This document shows positions 8,168 through 17,400 of a stretch of 33,459 nucleotides of DNA, in pieces; position 1 is the first letter of the stretch; every line of letters starts with the position of its first letter. Both the position numbers and the translations under genes were made by a program. The notes under the pieces were generated by a model, which saw only the letters and a program-made list of their open reading frames with translations, did not search any database and was not told the origin of the DNA. Origin of the DNA: an uncultured Bacteroidaceae bacterium. GTDB taxonomy: Bacteria > Bacteroidota > Bacteroidia > Bacteroidales > Bacteroidaceae. The stretch covers positions 1 to 33,459 of the forward strand of contig CALNGU010000019.1 in NCBI GenBank assembly GCA_939800445.1, written 5' to 3'.

Positions 8168-9469
8168 TCATTTCCCGTCCAGGGTGCTTTCAAACACGGT
8201 GCGCCATCCGCGCCATTCGCAATCGTTGCCGAGCGACGAGTTGTGGAACAGCGTGGTGAATTCGCCGCCCGTCGCCGCCACTTTCGCACGCAGGTCGTGC
8301 AGCCGGGCGACTGCTTCGGCGGGGGAGAGGTGCAGCGCATTCTTCATCGTCACGTCCATTGCGCAGGTAGGGTGCACGGTGAGGCTGGTCACGCGGTCGC
8401 TGCCTATGTCAAAGAACTTGAACGGCACGGCCGTCCCCGCACGGAATCCGGTTGCGGGAGAATAGGCCAGCGAATAGTCGTCGGTGAACCCCAGACGCGC
8501 CAGCATCGCATAGGTCTCGGGCATCCTCACGCGGAGGAAGTGGAAACGGCACGACGTGACGGGGCGGCGGGTCAGAGCTTCCAGTTCGCGTGTCTCCGCC
8601 ATTATGCCGTCGGCATCGAATGATGAACGGTAGGAGGGGTGGATGCCCACTTCGCACCGCTCTGCCAAGCGGGTGATGAGGCTGTCGTATTTGCGGCTCT
8701 GCCCGAGGTATCGCTTGTCGTAGCGTCCGCGCTTGCCGCGCAGGATGAAGAACTTCGTGTCCTGCATCCTCGTCCCCACCTGCCGCAGGATGTAGTCGAA
8801 GCTCCAGAATGGGTCGCCAGTCATGCCTGCCAGCACCGCCAGCCTTTCGCACAGTTGTGCTGTGTTGCCCCTCGCGATGTCGCGTGCCGCGCCGAGCAGG
8901 GGTAGGAGGAAGCCTTTGTGGCGGTACTTGAAGGGGTGGTCAACGTCGATTGTGACTATGCTTCTCATCCGTGGGGGGAGGAAGGTTGCCTGGGTGTTCC
9001 TTTCCATGAGTATGCTCCTTAACTGGGCGCACCACTCGTCAACTATGGGGCGTTGCAGGAAGCCCGCTCTGTGCGCCACGCTTGCCGTCGGCAAGTACCT
9101 GCCGTGGCTGTCGAGCGCGGTCGAACCGTATTCCTCCAGGCGGCTGAGGCTGAAGAACACAGCGGCGAATAGATCGAAGCCCAAGTCCCCCTGCCCGTCA
9201 TGGAACATCGTGGGCAACCCGCGCCATGTCCCGATGGGTGAGGCAGCTTGTGCGTATGCCAACGGGTTGTCAAACAGACCATTCGGCCGCACCGCGAGTG
9301 CCCCGGGGATGTCGTTGGCGGAGTAATTGATGTCTATGCCGTGGTTGCCGCTCCGCTCCGTAGTGACCACGCAGCCGCATCCCATGATGTTGTTGCAGAT
9401 GTGGTTTGCCGTGTAGAGGAAGCTCTCGGTCGGTTTCTCTGTATATATATATATGGTATAGCCGTCCAT
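8168..9469 (-). CDS. Polysaccharide deacetylase-like protein (CE4-related, DUF7033-type N-terminus)
   Basis: The 433-residue protein has no signal peptide. An N-terminal region (about residues 45-165) includes FAAVFFSLSRLEEY and HGRYLPTAS, typical of the domain that precedes a divergent CE4-like deacetylase domain in Bacteroidetes. The C-terminal region starts at IVTIDVDHPF (about 171-180), where D175 and D177 fit the catalytic DxD motif. Later GIHPSYRSS resembles the second motif with a metal-binding His. The family is often found near cell-envelope genes, but its substrate is poorly known. The first codons contain a (TA)n tract at 9442-9454. A TATCTTTG promoter element lies only 7 bases before the ATG, which implies almost no leader. 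It is followed by upp with a 22-bp gap. Confidence 0.8.
   Translation of the reverse strand: MDGYTIYIYTEKPTESFLYTANHICNNIMGCGCVVTTERSGNHGIDINYSANDIPGALAVRPNGLFDNPLAYAQAASPIGTWRGLPTMFHDGQGDLGFDLFAAVFFSLSRLEEYGSTALDSHGRYLPTASVAHRAGFLQRPIVDEWCAQLRSILMERNTQATFLPPRMRSIVTIDVDHPFKYRHKGFLLPLLGAARDIARGNTAQLCERLAVLAGMTGDPFWSFDYILRQVGTRMQDTKFFILRGKRGRYDKRYLGQSRKYDSLITRLAERCEVGIHPSYRSSFDADGIMAETRELEALTRRPVTSCRFHFLRVRMPETYAMLARLGFTDDYSLAYSPATGFRAGTAVPFKFFDIGSDRVTSLTVHPTCAMDVTMKNALHLSPAEAVARLHDLRAKVAATGGEFTTLFHNSSLGNDCEWRGWRTVFESTLDGK
9442..9454. repeat. (TA)n dinucleotide tract in the 5' end of the deacetylase-like gene
   Basis: Thirteen bases of alternating T and A lie in codons about 6-10 of the gene. 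A change in copy number would shift the frame right after the start codon. It is short for a contingency locus. Confidence 0.6.
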
Positions 9470-9476
9470 GTCGGGA

Positions 9477-9484
9477 CAAAGATA
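9477..9484 (-). promoter_or_regulatory. -7 promoter element for the deacetylase-like gene
   Basis: Minus strand reads TATCTTTG, an exact TAnnTTTG match, ending 7 bases before the annotated ATG at 9469. Transcription starts a few bases after this element in Bacteroidetes, so the mRNA would be leaderless or nearly so. Confidence 0.5.
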
Positions 9485-9527
9485 GTCATTTTGCTACTTC
9501 GTCCTTTTGGCTTGCCTTGCCGCAGGG

Positions 9528-10250
9528 TCAAAGGAACAGTTCTTTGAGCACTTCCACCGATTTGAGGTGGCTCATGTCGGCGATGTGGATGGAGTAGTAA
9601 CGCAGGATGGTGTCGAGACATCTATTCCGTTCCTCGCGGTTCATCTTGAACAACCTCATGTTGTCATAGTTCATCCTCATCAGTTGGCGGAGTGCAGCCG
9701 TGTCCTGTGCGTTGAGGTACAGCCCGTGCCTCGGTAATGTGCTGGTGAACACGGCGTTTTGCAGGTCAAACACCATGCCGCTATGGTAGCCGCCAGTGTC
9801 GGGGCGCAACCCGAAAAGCTGGGAGATGCGCAACAGGAACACCAGATGGAAGTTGGCATACCCCACCTTGCAATTGTCAAACCACATGATTGATTGCGAC
9901 ACGTAGTCGAAGAGCAATTTGTCTTCGCTCCCGTCCTGCATGGCGTGGACGAGGAACTCTGCTATGAAGAATGCCGTTGCTTGCTTGTATGGGTTGTAGG
10001 GGATGGTGAGCTGTGGCACTGACGGCGAGACTTCCCTGATGGAATGTATCGACGAGTTGGGACGGATGAACGCCTCTATGTCAAGCAACGAGAGCGGGCG
10101 GAACAGCATACGCATCGTGCTTTTCGTCCGTCCTCCCCCTTTCTTGACTGCGAAGCTGAGGCGGCCGATGTCCGAGTAGACATCGACAATGTTTGACGTG
10201 TCGTTGTAGTTGACCACCCTCAGCACTATTGCCTTGCAACTTTTGAGCAT
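9528..10250 (-). CDS. recO: DNA repair protein RecO
   Basis: RecO loads RecA onto SSB-coated single-stranded DNA in the RecF pathway. The N-terminal OB-fold sequence is recognisable: a short basic lead, then AIVLRVVNYNDTSNIVDVYSDIGRLSF and a KKGGGRTKS loop. A mainly helical middle and C-terminal part follows (KQATAFFIAEFLVH, FDYVSQSIMWFD, LRQLMRMNYDNMRLF). No zinc-binding Cys cluster is present, as in many Bacteroidetes RecO proteins. The ATG at 10250 is preferred to the one at 10256 because an AAAGGA ribosome-binding-like sequence touches the first but has normal spacing to the second. The protein is then 240 residues. It is a single gene with its own promoter element. Confidence 0.92.
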   Translation of the reverse strand: MLKSCKAIVLRVVNYNDTSNIVDVYSDIGRLSFAVKKGGGRTKSTMRMLFRPLSLLDIEAFIRPNSSIHSIREVSPSVPQLTIPYNPYKQATAFFIAEFLVHAMQDGSEDKLLFDYVSQSIMWFDNCKVGYANFHLVFLLRISQLFGLRPDTGGYHSGMVFDLQNAVFTSTLPRHGLYLNAQDTAALRQLMRMNYDNMRLFKMNREERNRCLDTILRYYSIHIADMSHLKSVEVLKELFL

Positions 10251-10269
10251 CTGCATTCCTTTCTGCCGG

Positions 10270-10277
10270 CAAAATTA
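10270..10277 (-). promoter_or_regulatory. -7 promoter element for recO
   Basis: Minus strand reads TAATTTTG, which fits TAnnTTTG. It lies about 20 bases before the recO start, followed by AAAGGA. Confidence 0.45.
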
Positions 10278-10384
10278 CTCTTTGACGCGGCATGAATGCC
10301 TGGATAGCGTGGCGATTTGTCGGGGAATAGGCACTTTTTTTACACAATTTGCAGTGGGGCGGCAGGCGGATGTGCCAAATCGCA

Positions 10385-10392
10385 TATCTTTG
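10385..10392 (+). promoter_or_regulatory. -7 promoter element for the sulfatase
   Basis: TATCTTTG is an exact TAnnTTTG match, 35 bases before the sulfatase ATG at 10428. A TTTG lies at 10348, too far upstream to be the usual -33 element. Confidence 0.5.
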
Positions 10393-10427
10393 TTCTGTTT
10401 ACTAACATTGAATGAATCGGAGATAAT

Positions 10428-11957
10428 ATGACTGCACGAAATGCACTTCTGTCTTTTGGTCTGCTCGCTTCCATCAATGCTTTGGCGGCAGGTGATGGGG
10501 AGCGGCCGAATATAATACTTTTCCTTGTCGATGACATGGGTTGGCAGGACACGTCCTTGCCTTTCTACAAGGAGAGGACGCACTACAATGAGTTGTTTGA
10601 GACGCCTAATATGGAGCGGCTTGCTTCCGAGGGCATGATGTTCACGTCGGCATACGCGTCGAGCGTTAGTTCACCGTCGCGGTGCAGCCTTATGACGGGT
10701 TCAAACGCGGCAAGGCATCATGTGACGAACTGGACGCTGGAGCGAAACACCACCACTGACCACAATGACGACGTTCTGTCATTCCCGCAGTGGAACGTGA
10801 ACGGCCTCGCTTGTGTCCCGGGGGTGGAAAACACCTATTATGTGACGGCATTGCCCGAGTTGTTGCGTCGTGCCGGCTACTTCACCATCCATTGTGGCAA
10901 GGCGCATTTCGGGGCGATAGACACTCCGGGGGAGAACCCTGCACACCTTGGCTTCGAGGTCAACATAGCAGGTCATGCGGCGGGAGGTCCGGCATCATAT
11001 CTTGGTGTTGATAACTTCGGGCATGACTCTGTCGGGAATCCCGTGTCCAAATTTGCGATACCCGGCTTGAGAAAGTATTGGGGAAAGGACATCTTCCTGA
11101 CCGAGGCCTTGACACTTGAGGCGTTGGAAGCCTTGGACAAGGCGGATGCCTACGGCCAGCCATTCTTCCTCTATATGTCCCATTACGCCATCCACGTGCC
11201 AATCAACAAGGACAACCGCTTCTATCAGAAATATATAGACAATGGTGTTCCCGAGAAGGATGCAGCCTATGCAGCCCTCGTCGAAGGGATGGACAAGAGC
11301 CTCGGTGACATAATGGATTGGCTTGAGGAGACAGGCAATGACAAGAACACCATAATATTATTCATGTCTGACAACGGAGGTCTCGCGGCAGCATCCTATT
11401 GCCGTGATGGCGAAGTGCATACGCAGAATGCCCCGCTCAGGAGTGGCAAAGGTTCTGCCTATGAGGGCGGCATACGCGAACCCATGATAGTCAAGTGGCC
11501 GGGCATTGTCGCCCCAGGGTCGAAATGTGACGGGCAGGTAATCATTGAAGATTTCTTCCCCACCATACTTGAAATGGCTGGTGTCAACCGCTATGAGACG
11601 GTGCAAACTGTCGATGGTGAGAGTTTTGTCCCCCTTTTGCAAGGCGAGGATGGGGATGATGACAAGGTGCTTGTCTGGAATTTCCCCAATAAATGGGATG
11701 CCGAGGGACCGGGCATCGGTGCCACCTGCACCATCCGTCAAGGGGATTGGAAGCTCATATACTTCTATAAGGACGGTCACAAAGAACTTTATGACATTGC
11801 CAGCGATATAGGCGAGCGCAATGACCTCTCGTCACAACAACCCGAGCGTGTTGAAAAACTCTCCCGCCTGCTTGGCAAGAAGTTGAGGGAAATGGGGGCG
11901 CAACGTCCTACGTTCAAGGCTACCGGGCTGCCATGCCCATGGCCTGACGAGATATGA
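10428..11957 (+). CDS. Secreted serine-type sulfatase (S1 family)
   Basis: The enzyme is predicted to hydrolyse sulfate esters from glycans in the periplasm or outside the cell. The 509-residue protein has a signal peptide (about residues 1-21). NIILFLVDDMGWQD follows, with D35 and D36 as calcium ligands. The sulfatase signature S-V-S-S-P-S-R-C-S-L-M-T-G covers residues 79-91, so S81 is the residue converted to formylglycine. A serine there means it depends on the anaerobic radical-SAM maturase, which is not in this window. GYFTIHCGKAHFG and MSDNGGLAA are further family blocks. The NAARHHVTNW stretch resembles subfamily S1_16 as I remember it, but the subfamily and sulfate position are not certain. 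It stands alone between recO and pckA. Confidence 0.92.
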   Translation: MTARNALLSFGLLASINALAAGDGERPNIILFLVDDMGWQDTSLPFYKERTHYNELFETPNMERLASEGMMFTSAYASSVSSPSRCSLMTGSNAARHHVTNWTLERNTTTDHNDDVLSFPQWNVNGLACVPGVENTYYVTALPELLRRAGYFTIHCGKAHFGAIDTPGENPAHLGFEVNIAGHAAGGPASYLGVDNFGHDSVGNPVSKFAIPGLRKYWGKDIFLTEALTLEALEALDKADAYGQPFFLYMSHYAIHVPINKDNRFYQKYIDNGVPEKDAAYAALVEGMDKSLGDIMDWLEETGNDKNTIILFMSDNGGLAAASYCRDGEVHTQNAPLRSGKGSAYEGGIREPMIVKWPGIVAPGSKCDGQVIIEDFFPTILEMAGVNRYETVQTVDGESFVPLLQGEDGDDDKVLVWNFPNKWDAEGPGIGATCTIRQGDWKLIYFYKDGHKELYDIASDIGERNDLSSQQPERVEKLSRLLGKKLREMGAQRPTFKATGLPCPWPDEI

Positions 11958-11976
11958 CAATGGTGTTGCGGCTGCC

Positions 11977-11995
11977 ATCCTTAATAAGGATTTTT
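11977..11995 (+). terminator. Possible weak terminator after the sulfatase
   Basis: ATCCTTAATAAGGAT is an inverted repeat (11977-11991) followed by a T-run to 11995. The stem is short and AT-rich, so termination would be weak. Confidence 0.35.
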
Positions 11996-12007
11996 AAGAT
12001 GAATTGG

Positions 12008-12044
12008 GGAAATATTTCCGTAATACGCTTTTCCCTATTGGGAA
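12008..12044. promoter_or_regulatory. Palindromes upstream of the pckA promoter
   Basis: GGAAATATTTCC (12008-12019) is a perfect 12-bp palindrome. TTCCCTATTGGGAA (12031-12044) is a 5-bp inverted repeat with a 4-base loop. Both end within 35 bp upstream of the TACTTTTG promoter element, a position suitable for regulator binding. No regulator is identified. Confidence 0.35.
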
Positions 12045-12051
12045 TATGTAG

Positions 12052-12059
12052 TACTTTTG
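12052..12059 (+). promoter_or_regulatory. -7 promoter element for pckA
   Basis: TACTTTTG fits TAnnTTTG. A TTTT run at 12029-12032 is at roughly the right distance for a degenerate -33 element. The leader to the ATG at 12131 is about 65-70 bases. Confidence 0.5.
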
Positions 12060-12130
12060 CACTTGCAATGCCAGGGGTGGAAGCCCGTGGTCTGAGTACA
12101 GGGAATTACTAACTTAAACATTATACGACA

Positions 12131-13738
12131 ATGGCAAAATTAGATCTTACCAAGTACGGTATCGTTGATACCCCTGAGGTTCTGCACAACCCCTCATACG
12201 ATGTGTTGTTTGCAGAAGAGACTAAAGCAGGTCTTGAAGGTTATGAGAAGGGTCAAGTGACAGAGCTTGGCGCGGTCAACGTCATGACTGGCATCTACAC
12301 GGGTCGTTCTCCCAAGGACAAATTCTTTGTCTACAACGAGGCAAGCAAGGACACTGTGTGGTGGACTTCTGACGAATACAAGAACGACAACAAACCTTGC
12401 TCCGAAGAGGCTTGGGCTGACCTCAAGGCAAAGGCTGTGAAGCAGCTGAGCGGCAAGCGTCTGTTCGTTGTTGACACTTTCTGCGGTGCTAACGCGGCAA
12501 CACGTCTGAAGGTGCGTTTCATAATGGAAGTCGCTTGGCAGGCTCACTTCGTCACCAATATGTTTATACGTCCGACAGCTGAGGAACTGGAGAACTATGG
12601 CGAACCTGACTTCGTTTCTTTCAACGCGGCTAAGGCAAAGGTTGACAACTACAAGGAGCTTGGCTTGAATTCTGAGACTGCCACTGTCTTCAACCTCAAG
12701 ACCAACGAGCAAGTCATCCTTAACACTTGGTACGGTGGTGAGATGAAGAAAGGTATCTTCTCTATCATGAACTACCTGAACCCCTTGCGTGGCATCGCTT
12801 CCATGCACTGCTCAGCCAACACAAATATGGAGGGGACGGACACTGCAATCTTCTTCGGCCTTTCTGGCACGGGCAAGACCACTTTGTCAACTGATCCGAA
12901 GCGTCTGCTTATCGGTGATGACGAGCACGGATGGGATGATGAAGGCGTGTTCAACTACGAGGGCGGTTGCTATGCAAAGGTGATCAACCTCGACAAAGAG
13001 TCAGAGCCAGACATCTACAACGCCATCAAGCGTGACGCATTGCTTGAGAACGTGACTGTAGATGCCAACGGCAAGATAGACTTTGCTGACAAGAGCGTCA
13101 CTGAGAACACTCGTGTCTCTTATCCTATCTACCACATCAACAACATCGTTAAGCCTGTTTCCAAAGGTCCTCACGCTCATCAAGTAATCTTCTTGTCGGC
13201 GGACGCATTCGGTGTTCTTCCCCCGGTTTCAATCTTGAATCCTGAGCAGACTCAGTACTACTTCCTCTCTGGTTTCACTGCCAAGCTGGCTGGAACTGAG
13301 CGTGGCATCACTGAGCCGACTCCGACATTCTCTGCTTGCTTCGGCGCAGCGTTCCTGAGCTTGCACCCGACCAAGTATGCTGAGGAGCTCGTTAAGAAGA
13401 TGGAAAGGGTAGGTGCTAAGGCTTATCTCGTCAACACTGGTTGGAACGGCACAGGCAAGCGTATCTCAATCCGCGACACTCGTGGCATCATCGACGCTAT
13501 CCTTGACGGCTCTATCGACAAGGCTCCTACGAAGACGATACCTTACTTCGACTTCGTCGTTCCTACTGAGTTGCCGGGCGTTGACAGCAAGATTCTTGAC
13601 CCGCGTGACACTTATGCTGAGGCTGCACAATGGGACGAGAAGGCCAAGGATTTGGCTGGCCGTTTCATCAAGAACTTCGCTAAGTTCACTGGCAACGAGG
13701 CTGGTAAGGCTTTGGTTGCTGCCGGTCCAAAACTCTGA
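12131..13738 (+). CDS. pckA: Phosphoenolpyruvate carboxykinase (ATP)
   Basis: This enzyme interconverts oxaloacetate and phosphoenolpyruvate with ATP or ADP. In gut Bacteroidales it is thought to run mainly towards oxaloacetate, fixing CO2 on the route to succinate and conserving ATP. The 535-residue length is normal. [10 protein letters not shown] near residues 56-65 is the oxaloacetate-binding region. The P-loop GLSGTGKTT is at 243-251 with K249, and GDDEHGWDD follows as the metal-binding block. [17 protein letters not shown] is the C-terminal nucleotide-binding segment. Codons are strongly biased to CGT, GCT, AAC and AAG compared with the GC-rich genes at the start of the window, which suggests high expression. 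It is monocistronic, with its own promoter and a strong terminator. Confidence 0.97.
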   Translation: MAKLDLTKYGIVDTPEVLHNPSYDVLFAEETKAGLEGYEKGQVTELGAVNVMTGIYTGRSPKDKFFVYNEASKDTVWWTSDEYKNDNKPCSEEAWADLKAKAVKQLSGKRLFVVDTFCGANAATRLKVRFIMEVAWQAHFVTNMFIRPTAEELENYGEPDFVSFNAAKAKVDNYKELGLNSETATVFNLKTNEQVILNTWYGGEMKKGIFSIMNYLNPLRGIASMHCSANTNMEGTDTAIFFGLSGTGKTTLSTDPKRLLIGDDEHGWDDEGVFNYEGGCYAKVINLDKESEPDIYNAIKRDALLENVTVDANGKIDFADKSVTENTRVSYPIYHINNIVKPVSKGPHAHQVIFLSADAFGVLPPVSILNPEQTQYYFLSGFTAKLAGTERGITEPTPTFSACFGAAFLSLHPTKYAEELVKKMERVGAKAYLVNTGWNGTGKRISIRDTRGIIDAILDGSIDKAPTKTIPYFDFVVPTELPGVDSKILDPRDTYAEAAQWDEKAKDLAGRFIKNFAKFTGNEAGKALVAAGPKL

Positions 13739-13776
13739 GCATCAATTCGCGGTTCATCCGCGTTTGACAGATATGG

Positions 13777-13813
13777 GTGCCGCCATCATTCCTGATGGCG
13801 GCACTCTTTTTTT
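13777..13813 (+). terminator. Rho-independent terminator after pckA
   Basis: The 12-bp arms GTGCCGCCATCA (13777-13788) and TGATGGCGGCAC (13793-13804) are perfectly complementary with a 4-base loop. A T-rich tail follows at 13805-13813. It lies about 40 bp after the pckA stop. Confidence 0.9.
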
Positions 13814-13889
13814 CCAACCTGCCACCGCCAAGCTTGGCAGATTGCTGTGTGGTGTCTTGTCGTGCAGGTTTCCAGTGATAGTTGCTGTG

Positions 13890-13999
13890 GCATACAATGA
13901 CGTTGCTGTTTGCCTACGATGCTTTTGCTCATTGCATACGATGTTTTCGCTCATTGCATACTATGTTTTTGTGGATTGCATACGGTGTTTCCCAATTCC
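13890..13999. repeat. 22-bp tandem repeat array B, GCATNNNATG core
   Basis: Five units start at 13890, 13912, 13934, 13956 and 13978, exactly 22 bp apart. Each starts G-C-(A/C)-T-NNN-(A/G)TG and continues with a mostly T-rich tail. Units 2 and 3 share GCTCATT at their ends. The array lies downstream of the pckA terminator, so it is outside the pckA transcript. The remainder of the 756-bp gap (14000-14494) is AT-rich, shows no gene I can support, and carries the promoter of the next operon. Confidence 0.85.
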
Positions 14000-14375
14000 A
14001 TTCTGTTCTTCCAAATTTTTTCCATCATAGGCGTTTGTTTGCAGCATAATTGCTCGTGATGCCGCCTTTTGCTGTCTCAGATGGCATCTCTAATGCCTTT
14101 TGCCACTGTTCATTGACAAAACACAACTTAATATTTTTAAAATGGGCGTTTTCTCCTGAAATTACGGCAAAATGTCAGTTTGTAGCCTTATTGGCGACCA
14201 AGTGTGCCTCCAAATGCATTCTATCTGCATAAACGTGACAATTTAACGTCGCGAGGCTGTATTTTGTGACGCGATGGATTGCCAGTTACATTGTGATTAC
14301 TTATTTTTGCCAAATATTTATTGGCTTATGTTGCAGTAATATTGCATAAGTTGCTTGCTGGTTAGTATATATTAG

Positions 14376-14383
14376 TATATTTG
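14376..14383 (+). promoter_or_regulatory. -7 promoter element for locus 1
   Basis: TATATTTG matches TAnnTTTG, and a TTG at 14355-14357 sits 18 bases upstream, near the usual -33 spacing. The predicted leader to the SusC start at 14495 is about 105-110 bases. The same 12 bases, TATATTTGTCTC, occur at the second SusC promoter (24747). A weaker alternative, TATTTTTG, is at 14302-14309. Confidence 0.55.
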
Positions 14384-14494
14384 TCTCGTATGGCTAATGT
14401 TCCATCTGGCAACCTTGCAATGAGATGTGACAGTAAAAGTTGAGAATGTAAGAGAAATTTATAGTTAATATCAAAAACATCTAAAAGAGAATTT

Positions 14495-17400
14495 ATGAGA
14501 AGTGTATTACGAGTGTTGTTCCTACTGCTGTTCTGCTGTGCCTCCGTGGTTCATGCGCAGAACATAACAGTCAAGGGAACTGTCACGTCCGCCGATGACG
14601 GCTTAGGCATCATCGGTGCTGCTGTGACGGTGAAAGGCAATACCTCGATCGGTACAGTCACCGATTTCGAAGGTAATTTTTCACTTAGTGTTCCAACAGG
14701 GTCTACCATCGTCATTTCTTATGTCGGTTACAAGACGCATGAGGTCAAGGCCGCTCCTGGCAAGACCATCAAAGTCTCCCTTGAGACCGACGCTGAGATG
14801 ATAGACGAGGTCGTTGTCACTGGTATTCAGAAGATGGATAAACGCCTCTTCACCGGTGCTACCACCAAGATTGATGCCGACAAGGCCAAGTTGGACGGTA
14901 TCGCCGATGTCAGCCGTGCCCTCGAGGGACGTGCTGCGGGCGTGTCGGTGCAAAATGTGTCTGGTACATTCGGTACAGCTCCTAAGATACGTGTCCGTGG
15001 TGCGACGTCCATCTACGGCAACTCCACCCCGTTGTGGGTCGTTGACGGTGTCGTGCTTGAGGATGCAGTTGACGTCTCGGCCGATGACCTCTCGTCGGGT
15101 GATGCCACAACGTTGATTTCGTCGGCTGTCGCTGGTCTTAACGCCGATGACATCGAGAGCTTCCAGATTCTGAAAGACGGTTCGGCTACCTCTATATATG
15201 GCGCGCGCGCGATGGCGGGTGTCGTGGTCATCACGACCAAGCGAGGCAAGGCCGGTGTCAGCACAATCAACTACACTGGTGAGTTCACGACCCGTATGAA
15301 GCCTAACTACCGCAACTTCAACATATCCAACTCTCAGGAGCAGATGGGTATATACAAGGAGATGCAGGCAAAGGGCTGGTTGAACTTCACGTCGTTGATT
15401 AATGCCTCGACTTCAGGTGTTTACGGCCGTCTCTATTCGTCAATGACGGAATTTGACGAGAACGGAAACTACATAGTCAAGAACTCGGAATCCGCGATGA
15501 ACGACTATCTGCGCCAGGCCGAGATGAGGAATACTGACTGGTTTGACCTGCTTTTCAAAAATTCTCTCATGCAGAATCATGCTGTCAGCATTTCCGGCGG
15601 TACTGACAAGGCACGCCTCTATGCTTCGTTGTCAGCCCTCCACGATCCGGGATGGACTGAGAGGAGCAAGGTCAACCGTTACACTGCCAACATGAATGCT
15701 TCGTTCAGCGTCTCCAAGTGGGTGACATTGAACCTCTTGACGAGCGGCTCTTACCGTAAGCAGGAAGCTCCTGGTACGTTGAACCAGAGCATCGACCCGG
15801 TTTCGGGCGCAGTTACGCGTAGTTTCGATATTAACCCTTACAGCTACGCCCTGAATACGTCAAGGACACTTGACCCCAACATGATGTTCTCAAGGAACTA
15901 TGCCCCGTTCAACATCTTCAATGAGTTGGACAACAACTACATCAACCTTGACATCAAGGACTTGCGTTTCCAGGCTGAGTTGAACTGGAAGCCGATACTT
16001 GGTCTTGAGTTCAATGCTTTGGTGTCCTACCGTGTGCAGAGTTCAGTCAACGAACACTTTGTGAAGGACAACTCTAACCAGGCTTTGGCTTACCGTGCCG
16101 GTGTGGATGATCCTAACATCATGTACAGCAACCCCTACCTCTACCAAGACCCTGACAAACCGGGTGAACGCCCAGTGTCGGTGATGGAAGAAGGTGGTAT
16201 CTACTACCGCAACGATTATTCTGTCGAACAGTTGGACTTCCGTGGAACTGTGCAATATAATAAGGTGACGGATGATGAGAAGCATATCTTCAACATCTTT
16301 GCCGGCATGGAGGTCAACTCGACTGACAAGAACCAGGTGTTCTTCGAGGGCTACGGCTTCCTCTATGACAACGGCAATATCCCGTCGATGGACCCGAACC
16401 TTTTCCTCCAGATGAAGGACGAGGGACGTGACTACTACGGCAACTCTTGGACGTATGACCGCAGTTTGGCATACTTTGCTTCTGCAAACTACTCGTACAA
16501 AGGCAGATATTCGTTCAACTTGACAGGCCGCTACGAGGGTTCCAATCAATTGGGTCGCTCGCGCTCTTCCCGTTGGCTGCCGACTTACAACGTGGCTTTC
16601 GCTTGGAATGGTCATGAGGAGAATTTCTTTGACCGCATCGACCATTGGATGTCCCACTTGACATTGCGTGCATCCTACTCGTTGACAGCTGACCGTGGTC
16701 CTGCGAGTGTGTCTAATGCATTGCCTATCTACTATTCGCAGCAGGTATGGCGTCCTGACCGTGATCTGTATGAGACGGGTATTGCGCTCTATGACATCCA
16801 GAACTCTTCGTTGACTTACGAGAAGAAGAAAGAGTTCAACATCGGTGCTGACCTCGGTTTCTTCGACAACCGTTTGAACCTTGTGTTTGATGCTTACTGG
16901 CGTAACAACTATGACCTTATCGGCTATATCAATACGGAAGGTGCCGGTGGTGTCCTCAGCAAGTTGGGTAACGTGGCATCGATGAAGTCCAATGGTATTG
17001 AGTTCACCCTTTCTACACGCAATGTGCAGACCAAGGACTTTACTTGGACTACCGACTTGACGTTCTCGAAGACTAAGACCGAGATTACGGAGCTTGATTC
17101 GCGCTCGTCAGTCATGGACTTGATTTCCGGTTCAGGCTACGCAATGTTGGGCAAGCCGGTGCGCTCGCTGTATTCTATCCAGTTTACTGGGTTGAACGAT
17201 GAGGGTCTGCCTACCTTTATCAATGAGGTTGGTGAGCCGACTGTCTCGACATTCAACTTCCAGGAGTATAATGATGTTGACAAATATCTTGTCTACGAAG
17301 GTCCGACCGACCCGACCATCACTGGTAGCTTCGGTAACATCTTCGACTATAAGAACTTCCGTCTGAATGTCTTCATCACTTACTCTTTCGGAAATAAGAT

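Noticed and set aside
13890-13999. CRISPR array interpretation of the 22-bp arrays
   Set aside because: The whole period is 22 bp, with no 30-bp unique spacers, no leader and no cas genes.
13413-14030. 205-codon open frame overlapping the pckA 3' end
   Set aside because: It is an alternative frame of pckA that continues through the terminator and repeat array.
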